Source: Planctomycetaceae bacterium UBA4732 (GTDB lineage Bacteria; Planctomycetota; Planctomycetia; Gemmatales; Gemmataceae). From it: a stretch of DNA of 23,700 bases. The stretch covers positions 11,704-35,403 of the forward strand of contig DHJA01000236.1 of assembly GCA_002404095.1 (NCBI GenBank). The letters run 5' to 3'. Below, piece after piece: positions 9,601 to 15,285 of this stretch; the stretch's first letter is position 1, and each line of letters starts with the position of its first letter. The notes under the pieces are model-generated. The model saw only the letters and a list, made by a program, of their open reading frames with translations, ran no database searches and was not told the DNA's origin. The translations under genes were made by a program, and so were the position numbers.

Positions 9601-11305
9601 CGTACAAGCCGTATCTGGCGGCGCCGACAAGACGGTCAAACTCTGGAACCTGACGACCGGCAAGATGGTGAGGACGTTCGGCCCAATGCCCGACGCGGTA
9701 ACGGCCGTGGCGGTCAGCAAGGACGGTCTTCAGGTCGGCGCCGCCGCCGGCAAGACAGTCAAGATATGGATGGTCGCCGATGCCAAAGAAGTGACGACGC
9801 TCACGCATCCGGCCGAGGTCGCCGCCTTATGGTTCAGTGGCGACAAGACCAAAATCGCCACGGCCGCGGCCGACGGCTTCGCGCGTATCTGGGACGCGAC
9901 GACCGGGCAGGAATTGCAGTCGTTCCCGCACGCCGGCGCCGTCCGCGCCGTCGTTTATCACCCGACAGCGCCGGCCATTGTCGCGGGCGGCGCGGACAAG
10001 ACGGCGACCGTTGAGACGTTCAGCCTGGCGCGATCGGCTGCGGTCGGGTCGGCGGTAAACGCCCTGACGGTGACGCCGAATGGGACGCACGTCCTGAGCG
10101 CGGGCGCCGACGGCAAAGTCAAGCTCTGGAACGCGGCGAGCGGCGCCAATGAACGCGCCTTCGAGGGAAGCGATAAGCCGGTTCAAGCGGTGTCCGTAGC
10201 GAAAAACAATCTCTACGTCGCCACTGGCAGCGCCGATCCGATGGTGCGCCTCTACAACTTCGCGGATGGCAAGTTGCTGGCGGCGATCAAGACGCCGGGG
10301 CCGATTCATGGACTCAGCTTCAGTTCCAACAACCAGATGCTGGCCGCCGCTTGCGAGAACAAGTCGGTCCAGACATGGAGCCTCGGCCCGCCGCAGAATG
10401 GCATGCCGTTGACAGCCGATCTCATCAAGCCGTTGCAGACCTATGGCCACGACGCGGCGGCCGACGACGTGGCATTCGCCCCGGACGGGAACACGCTTTA
10501 CTCGGCCGGCGCGGACAAGACGATTAAGCAATGGAAGGTGGCGTCCGACGCGCCCACAAAATCGTTCCAGCACCCGAATTTCGTGGACGCCGTGGCGTTC
10601 GACAATACCGGCGCACGGCTGGCGACGGGTTGTCACGACGGCAAAGTGCGCATTTGGGATGTCATAAAGGGCCAACCGCTCAAGGAAATCGCCGCGCACA
10701 CGATGGCGCCGACGGCGCCCGGACAGCCGCCGGGGCCGGCGGCTATCTACTGCATCGCCTGGAGCGCCGACGGCAAACAGGTGCTATCCGGCAGCCTGGA
10801 CACGAGCCTGAAACTGTGGGACGCGACAACCGGCGCCTTAGTGCGCGAGTTCCACGGCTACAAGCCAAAGGAGTTCGAGAAGGGCCACCACGATGGCGTC
10901 TTCACGGCCGTATTCAGTCCCGACGGCAAGTCAATGGTCTCCGGCGGCAGCGACCGATCCATCAAGGTATGGAACCTGGCCGACGGCGCCGTGACGCGAG
11001 ATCTGACGAATCCGAACCTAAAACCGGGAGCATGGCCGATGGCGCAGCCGGGCTGGGTGTACGGCGTCCGTTTCCTACCTGACGGCCGTTTGGTCAGCGT
11101 GGGCGGGGCGCCGCGCAGCCACGGTTTCCTGGCAACGTGGGACATAACTCAGGGCAAATTGCTGACGGCCGAGGAGATGCCGTTCGGCACATTCTTCTCG
11201 GTGGCGGCGTCGCCAGACGGTCAATCGCTGGCGGTCGGCGCCGGCGGCAGTCCCGGCGCCAAGGAGGTCAACGGCTACATTATGAAGACGCCAATGGTGA
11301 AATGA
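6674..11305 (+). CDS. Giant exported WD40-repeat protein (about 35 blades)
   Basis: The protein has 1543 residues from the ATG at 6674, which has GGAG about 10 bases upstream and begins a signal peptide (hydrophobic core IMLTAPAMLFLGGLAVSL, cut after 'TRA' near residue 31). The rest is nothing but WD40 repeats. I count 35 by hand, each with a variant of 'GADKTVKLWN' and an 'H..AV..V.FSPDG' strand, from about residue 41 to the C-terminus. Thirty-five is five times seven, the usual blade number of a WD40 propeller. The last four repeats have longer loops. No enzymatic domain, transmembrane anchor or kinase is fused to it. WD40 propellers are protein-interaction scaffolds. An extracytoplasmic scaffold is inferred from the signal peptide; partners are unknown. 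Confidence 0.92.
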   Translation: MIRHNAIRPFIMLTAPAMLFLGGLAVSLTRADDPPAAANVAFTLKGHTESVYTTAFTPDGKYVVTGSFDKTIKVWEAADGKEFKSFGGPNGHTGLVLSVAVNPDGTLIASGGSDNTAKIWDFPTANAVRTFAHADAVNAVAVSPDGKKVAGAGKDGLVKLWNAVDGKELFSFAGHTGAVLGVAFSGNGQLLVSCGADKTLRFWNPANGQAITVIGAHAGPVSAVALNPNGNAAYSAGQDGLLKFWTLPPTPARALAKPHDGAVTALALSADGNQILSGSADKTVRLSTFANGQQVRAFAGPAAGVASVALGGAYVAAGTEDQRLFLWNAADGTLIRQVAAHGGSVTGVAFNAPATQLLTAGGDGQLKLWALPPAPTRVLTHPDAVTAATVSADGKRVFTAGADKVVRSWDLAKPQQPERQFSGHPTAVGAVAVSANGQYLASASDDGLIRFWNQTNGQQTESIGAHDQAVTSLSFAPNSQQMLSASADGSIKTWQLPVPAPKLFAHPDKGTSAVLSPDGAHLLTGCADKQARLWNLSTGALERQFPGNTLAVLSVAFSNNGGNVAAGGADKSLTVWTAADAKVVKQFPNLPAAVQAVAFSPDGKFTAAGLADHSIHLFDLTLGKDVKTLAGHTGPVTALRYTMKGELLSGSGDKTVQVWDVNTGASKLKIDHGAAVTSLDISKDGARIVSGGADKTVKIWTLADGKPAGVITTPAEVRGVGFNADASRIVAAGADNRARVYTLDGKMLEFFAHDGPVAAAMFQADGKHVVTVSDDKTAKLWTSTLVWQAHQAGPIRQALYTPKGDRILSCGDDKTVQWWNAADGKALKSIPAHDGAVGGVAVSGDGTKFASIGADKALKVWTTAAPGAKEEEKPLTIPLAAPASAVTLSPDGKRVAASVTNAAGTQLHVFDAVSGKELLVLGDHTGAVQSLAFLADNRTLVSAGADKTVRLSDVNVLAVIDAHAGGVAGCVFLPDGVQAVSGGADKTVKLWNLTTGKMVRTFGPMPDAVTAVAVSKDGLQVGAAAGKTVKIWMVADAKEVTTLTHPAEVAALWFSGDKTKIATAAADGFARIWDATTGQELQSFPHAGAVRAVVYHPTAPAIVAGGADKTATVETFSLARSAAVGSAVNALTVTPNGTHVLSAGADGKVKLWNAASGANERAFEGSDKPVQAVSVAKNNLYVATGSADPMVRLYNFADGKLLAAIKTPGPIHGLSFSSNNQMLAAACENKSVQTWSLGPPQNGMPLTADLIKPLQTYGHDAAADDVAFAPDGNTLYSAGADKTIKQWKVASDAPTKSFQHPNFVDAVAFDNTGARLATGCHDGKVRIWDVIKGQPLKEIAAHTMAPTAPGQPPGPAAIYCIAWSADGKQVLSGSLDTSLKLWDATTGALVREFHGYKPKEFEKGHHDGVFTAVFSPDGKSMVSGGSDRSIKVWNLADGAVTRDLTNPNLKPGAWPMAQPGWVYGVRFLPDGRLVSVGGAPRSHGFLATWDITQGKLLTAEEMPFGTFFSVAASPDGQSLAVGAGGSPGAKEVNGYIMKTPMVK

Positions 11306-11309
11306 CGGC

Positions 11310-13718
11310 TCACGGCGCGGAGGGAAACCGGGCGAGCCGCGCGACTGCCGCCTTTGCCGCTATGGTTGTCGGCGCCTCGGCCGGCCCTTTAGCCAATTCC
11401 TCCAAAGCCTGTCGTGATTCGGGAGCCTTCGCGTTCTCCAGCACAGCGATGGCGCGCGACAGCCGTATCCGGTGCGTTTGTTCGGCGTTCGTCAGCTTCT
11501 TTAAGAGATCATCCAAACGATGGCCGGCTTCCGCACTAGGGTCGCCATTCATCGCTGTCCGTAGAGCAGCTTCCGCCGACGTTCCAAGCTTGGCAAGCTC
11601 CGCCGAGGCGCCTTCGCGCGCCTGGAAGTCGTCGGCGTCAAGACCAGCGATCAGTCGTGCAAGGCGCTCCGGAGACGGGCCGGGGGGCAAGGACTTTAGT
11701 CGCGCGAGCAACAGCGGGACCGATTGCTTCGGAGCCGCCGTCAGGATTTGCCGCGCCGCAAACGCCTGCGCCGCGTCCTCACTATCAAGGTTGTTTAATA
11801 GGTCTTCTATCTTTTTTATACTCAAAACACTTGGGACTTGTGCGCCTACCTTTGACACTTCCCAAAGTAGTACAGTGGAGTCTCCGCCGGCCGACGCCAA
11901 CGTCGAGCCGTCCGGCGAAAAAGTTAGCACGTCTACCCATTCTTTGCGGCCCTGAAACTGCTTCGCTCGCTTACCGCTGGCGGTTTCCACGAGGCACACG
12001 GCGCCATCCACGCCACCCACGGCCAGCAAGGAGCCGTCCGGAGAGAAGGCTGTCGCCCGGATGGGGCCTGGGAACGGTGGCGATAGGGCCACCTCTCTGC
12101 CGGTGGCCACTTCCCACAAGCGAAGCGGTCTGGAGTCGTTCGTGAGTTCCACGGCAAAGCCGGCTTCCTCTCGACGCCCGTTGCGTTGGCCGACCGCGTG
12201 CGACATCTTGTCAGTATCTTTGCGCGCTGAGATAGTCTGGCCAGCTGGGCGTGACATCTTGCCTGCTTCCGCGTCGATAATAAATAGGCCATCGTCGTTA
12301 TGCAACGACACGGTTTTGCCGTCTCGCGCCCAGGTCAGTTGCTTGACGTCGCTAAACGCCTCTTCGGTGTGCGCCAGGCTTCTGCCGGTGGCCGCGTCCC
12401 AGATACGCACTCCTGCTTTATAGTTCTTCATCGACCAGCCTGCGGACGCTAGCGATTTGCCGTCGGGAGAAAGGGCCATTTCCATGACGGTCAGTTCCGC
12501 ATCCCACTCTCGCAAAAGCTTTCCGGAAGCCGTCTCCCAAGTCTGCATGGCGAATCGGTGGGCGCCAGTGTAAGCGTACCCCCCTGTGAAGAGGGTTCCC
12601 CCGTCGGGGGAGAAAACGATAGCCGAGCAGGCGGCGACCGGCCCCGTCGGCTTCTCTTTACCCGTCGTGACGTCCCATAGGCGGGCATGGGGGCCGATCG
12701 TAGTCGCGAATGTCTTTCCGTCGGGTGAGAGGTCCGCCGCCCTCTCCCCGCGCGACGCTGGTAATTTCACCGTCCGAATCTGCTCTCCGCTCTTCGCGTC
12801 CCAGAGAACCGTCGCGGAACCGCTGCGAGAGGTTAGCGTTCTGCCGTCCGACGAAAAACGAAGGAAGGTGACGGCATCGTCATGGCCCGTAAGTGAGCGG
12901 ATCTTATTGCCCGTTTCCGGATCCCAGAATACTATTTTCCGATCCGTCCCGACAGCGGCTAGAATCTTGCCGTCTGGCGCGAATGTCATTGCAAACAAAT
13001 TCTTTTGTCCCGTATCGATCTTCAGGAGTCGTTTTCCTGTGACCGGGTTCCAAAGGGATATACTCGCGCCCCGGCAGGAAGCCACCACGTCCCCGGTCGG
13101 GGAGTAGGCTACAAGGGAGTCGGCTTCGCCGAGATCATGCAGTTCCTTGCCCGTCGCCACTTCCCAAAGGGCGGCGTTGTTGACGTTGGTAAAAAGTCCT
13201 TTGATTTGCACACTGCGTTGGCCGCTCGCCGCCAGCGTTTTGCCGTCAGGGGAAAACGCCATGCTACATGACCGATACTCGCCTTTAAGTGAAACAAGGA
13301 GCTTGCCCGCCTTCACGTCCCAGATGTTCACATAAAGCGAACCTGCCTCGGCCAGAAGTTTTCCATCCGAAGAGAAGGCGAAACCCTTTTGAAAGCAGCC
13401 GCTCCCCTGTCGTTCGCCAAAACGCCGGATTTCCTTGCCCGTCCGCGCGTCCCAGAGAGACAGAACGCCGTCGTTCGCCGCCGCCAAAACTTTGCCGTCT
13501 GGCGAGAAGTTCACGTCGTCCAATTGCCCCGTACCAGAAAATCGCACCGTGCCAAGCCGGGCCGTCGCGCCGTCCGGCAGGGGGTCGCCGTAAATGTCCA
13601 GGCGGGCAGCGGCTTCTTTCGGTGCGGGCGGGCCGGCAGATAATGCCGGGGCAGCGCTGCTAAGACAGGCAAAAAGTCCGACGAAAACCAAAACGACCCG
13701 AGTGGGTGGGTGGGGCAT
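11310..13718 (-). CDS. Exported WD40 protein with C-terminal HEAT-like helical region
   Basis: The frame is open from 13919, but the ATG at 13718 has an excellent ribosome binding site and starts a signal peptide (VVLVFVGLFACLSSAAPALSA, cut near residue 28), giving 802 residues. About 13 WD40 repeats occupy roughly residues 45-620 ('SPDGK.LA..', 'LWD..TGKE' units). They are more divergent than those of the neighbouring WD40 gene, and the repeat around 'DKMSHAVGQRNGRREEAG' is disrupted. The last 180 residues are alpha-helical, rich in Ala and Leu, with 'LDADDFQAREGASAELAKLG', a pattern often seen after WD40 repeats in planctomycetes and resembling HEAT repeats. 'LFAC' is a poor lipobox, so a lipoprotein is possible but unlikely. 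Role unknown. It converges on the giant WD40 gene with 4 bp between the stops. Confidence 0.9.
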   Translation of the reverse strand: MPHPPTRVVLVFVGLFACLSSAAPALSAGPPAPKEAAARLDIYGDPLPDGATARLGTVRFSGTGQLDDVNFSPDGKVLAAANDGVLSLWDARTGKEIRRFGERQGSGCFQKGFAFSSDGKLLAEAGSLYVNIWDVKAGKLLVSLKGEYRSCSMAFSPDGKTLAASGQRSVQIKGLFTNVNNAALWEVATGKELHDLGEADSLVAYSPTGDVVASCRGASISLWNPVTGKRLLKIDTGQKNLFAMTFAPDGKILAAVGTDRKIVFWDPETGNKIRSLTGHDDAVTFLRFSSDGRTLTSRSGSATVLWDAKSGEQIRTVKLPASRGERAADLSPDGKTFATTIGPHARLWDVTTGKEKPTGPVAACSAIVFSPDGGTLFTGGYAYTGAHRFAMQTWETASGKLLREWDAELTVMEMALSPDGKSLASAGWSMKNYKAGVRIWDAATGRSLAHTEEAFSDVKQLTWARDGKTVSLHNDDGLFIIDAEAGKMSRPAGQTISARKDTDKMSHAVGQRNGRREEAGFAVELTNDSRPLRLWEVATGREVALSPPFPGPIRATAFSPDGSLLAVGGVDGAVCLVETASGKRAKQFQGRKEWVDVLTFSPDGSTLASAGGDSTVLLWEVSKVGAQVPSVLSIKKIEDLLNNLDSEDAAQAFAARQILTAAPKQSVPLLLARLKSLPPGPSPERLARLIAGLDADDFQAREGASAELAKLGTSAEAALRTAMNGDPSAEAGHRLDDLLKKLTNAEQTHRIRLSRAIAVLENAKAPESRQALEELAKGPAEAPTTIAAKAAVARLARFPSAP

Positions 13719-13723
13719 GGTGA

Positions 13724-13731
13724 TTCCTCCT
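13724..13731 (-). promoter_or_regulatory. Strong ribosome binding site fixing the start of the second WD40 gene
   Basis: On the minus strand the sequence reads AGGAGGAA, with AGGAGG ending 7 bases before the ATG at 13718. This supports that start over the longer frame that begins at 13919. Confidence 0.8.
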
Positions 13732-13976
13732 GATGTGTGCGTCTGGATCGACGAGCGAGCATGAGACCTTAACTGTATTGTCGCATCCAGGAACAGCGAA
13801 CGCCAGGCGACGGCGGAAGTCAGACCGGCGCGGCGTTGACTAGCCGCGCGGAGTAAGGAAGCCTTGAACCAAATGTAAGCCTCCTGTATCTTTCGTGAAA
13901 GAGCATCCGTCGGCCCCAACGACGCCGGACGGCTCCGTCCGAGATGGGAAAGAGGTAGGGTACGACTCTACAATCA

Positions 13977-14015
13977 GGAGAGGTGGCTGAGTGGCCGATA
14001 GCGCCGGTTTGCTAA
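13977..14015 (+). pseudogene. 5' half of a tRNA-Ser(GCU) gene, truncated in the anticodon loop
   Basis: The 39 bases read as the first half of a bacterial serine tRNA: acceptor strand GGAGAGG (13977-13983), a D-arm with GCT/AGC stem and loop GAGTGGCCGATA, anticodon 5' strand CCGGT, and loop TTGCTAA with anticodon GCT (14011-14013). After AA the next bases are CGCTA, where ACCGG would be needed to close the stem. No variable arm, no GTTCGA T-loop and no CCTCTCC acceptor strand follow. TACAAT sits just upstream. It cannot be a working tRNA as it stands. A relic of recombination in the anticodon loop, a common integration site, is the likely origin. Confidence 0.7.
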
Positions 14016-14103
14016 CGCTAAAGTCTCATTTTTCGGTTAACCCCCCCTGAAACGCTAGGAAAGCCTATAAAACAAGGTATTTTCGCACTTTCGCGCGTTC
14101 TGC

Positions 14104-14155
14104 CGAAACGTCCTAAAACGTCCCGAAACGCGCCCTTCGGGTAGTACGTACTACC
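14104..14155. repeat. Short direct repeats next to a perfect 16-bp palindrome
   Basis: CGAAACGTCC, TAAAACGTCC and CGAAACGCGC follow one another from 14104 as imperfect 10-base repeats. They are followed by GGTAGTACGTACTACC (14140-14155), an exact palindrome. This could be a protein-binding site or the end of a decayed mobile element. No function is shown. Confidence 0.6.
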
Positions 14156-14409
14156 GCTCGGAAAGACCTCCACGGCAGCCGCAAGGCGGAATAGAAGGTA
14201 TCGCCCGGATACCCTTTCCCGGCTTCTAGGATCGCGTCTACCGCGTCCAGGGCAGGATCGGACCTTATCCCTATCCCGGCGCTTCGGACGGCCTATAAGC
14301 GATCCGTAACGTGGCAAAAGGGAAACCTCCGGCCGGAGCGCTTGCGCCTGCCCTCGGAACGTGCTGGTACGGTTCGGCCGGACTACCCGCGCGATTGCCT
14401 ATAGCCCTC

Positions 14410-14495
14410 CCTGGTAGTGTCTCAGTTTGCCCCATAAGTCCTATAGGTCTTATAGGTCCTATGGGACTTATGGGGCAAACTGAGACACTACCAGG
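14410..14495. repeat. 86-bp near-perfect inverted repeat with a core of 9-bp tandem repeats
   Basis: Bases 14410-14441 (starting CCTGGTAGTGTCTCAG) match the reverse complement of 14464-14495. The centre consists of 9-base units: ATAAGTCCT (14434), ATAGGTCTT, ATAGGTCCT, ATGGGACTT (14461) and ATGGGGCAA. The element could form a very long hairpin in DNA or RNA. It lies about 120 bases before the sigma factor start. The end motif GAGACACTACC recurs at 22285-22295. Mobile (MITE-like), terminator or regulatory roles are all possible. Confidence 0.9.
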
Positions 14496-14612
14496 TCTGG
14501 GGGCCTGGCGACTGGTCGCCGACGGCGTTGAAAATGGAGTCGCGCTCGGATAATGATAAGTGGGTTCCTCCGGTTGCGGAACCAACCCGTCCAAAGCCTT
14601 TCGGTCTCGCCT

Positions 14613-15179
14613 ATGAGCGAAGTGACCCGAATCCTATCCGCTATCCATCAGGGCGACGCCAACGCCGCCGGCCAGCTCTTGCCGTTGGTCTACGACGAGT
14701 TGCGCCGACTGGCCGCCCATAAACTGGCCGTCGAGACGCCGGGACAGACGCTCCAACCCACCGCCCTGGTCCACGAGGCGTACCTGCGTTTGGTGGGCGA
14801 CCAGAAGTTCGAGGGGCGGGGGCACTTTTTTGCCGCGGCCGCGGAGTCCATGCGTCGCATCCTCGTCGAGAATGCTCGGAGGAAGAAAGCCGTCAAGCAC
14901 GGCGGCGACTTCCACCGTGTCGAACTGGACGACCTGGATGTGCCGATTCGACCCCTCCCGGACGAGATCGTCGCGCTGGATGAAGCGCTCACCCGGTTGA
15001 CGGCGGCAGACCCCGTGGCGGCGCAAATCGTCCAACTACATTTCTTCGCCGGGCTGTCCATCGAACAGGCTGCGGAGACCCTCGGCGTGTCGCGCGCAAC
15101 GGCTTACCGGCAATGGAGTTCCGCCCGGGCGTGGCTTCGCTGCGACATCGGCGGCGAGGGCGACGCGCCGGCGTGGTAA
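14613..15179 (+). CDS. ECF-like RNA polymerase sigma factor (TIGR02999-type)
   Basis: This 188-residue protein starts at the ATG at 14613, where family homology begins (MSEVTRILSAIHQGD); the frame runs open to 14553. Region 2 is recognised by 'LLPLVYDELRRLAAHKL', 'TALVHEAYLRL' and 'FFAAAAESMRRILVENARRKK'. Region 4 is the helix-turn-helix 'FFAGLSIEQAAETLGVSRAT'. The spacing and motifs match the ECF-like sigma family TIGR02999 (Sigma70_ECF), which is abundant in planctomycetes and often sits beside protein kinase genes. No anti-sigma gene adjoins it. The Ser/Thr kinase begins about 105 bases downstream on the same strand, so phosphorylation-linked control is plausible but inferred. Target promoters are unknown. 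Confidence 0.92.
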   Translation: MSEVTRILSAIHQGDANAAGQLLPLVYDELRRLAAHKLAVETPGQTLQPTALVHEAYLRLVGDQKFEGRGHFFAAAAESMRRILVENARRKKAVKHGGDFHRVELDDLDVPIRPLPDEIVALDEALTRLTAADPVAAQIVQLHFFAGLSIEQAAETLGVSRATAYRQWSSARAWLRCDIGGEGDAPAW

Positions 15180-15285
15180 GTCATTTTTTTCGCCGCCGTG
15201 AGACACTTTGACCTGATTTTTTGCATTGTGGATGGAACTCCTGCGTGGAGGGTCCGACCGCACAGCAACGAGCCGAGGAGCCGCG

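Larger units (their letters stand above)
13719..14612. other. Gene-poor, repeat-rich interval between divergent genes
   Basis: No convincing protein gene lies here. Small open frames in it run through palindromes. It must hold the promoters for the leftward WD40 gene and the rightward sigma factor, but none stands out; TTCGCT-N17-TACAGT on the minus strand (around 13772-13800) is a weak candidate. It also carries a small hairpin, CGGACGGctCCGTCCG (13926-13941), a half tRNA gene, direct repeats, a 16-bp palindrome, the hairpin GGTATCgcccgGATACC (14197-14213) and a long inverted repeat. Confidence 0.7.

Noticed and set aside
14271..14594. Small open frames on both strands with 'SVCPISPIG' repeats
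   Set aside because: The repeated peptide is the translation of the long inverted repeat and its 9-bp units. The frames have no ribosome binding site and no family.
13977..14600. Intron-containing or permuted tRNA-Ser gene
   Set aside because: I searched downstream and upstream by eye for a matching 3' half (ACCGG, a GTTCGA T-loop, CCTCTCC) and for group I intron core motifs and found none.
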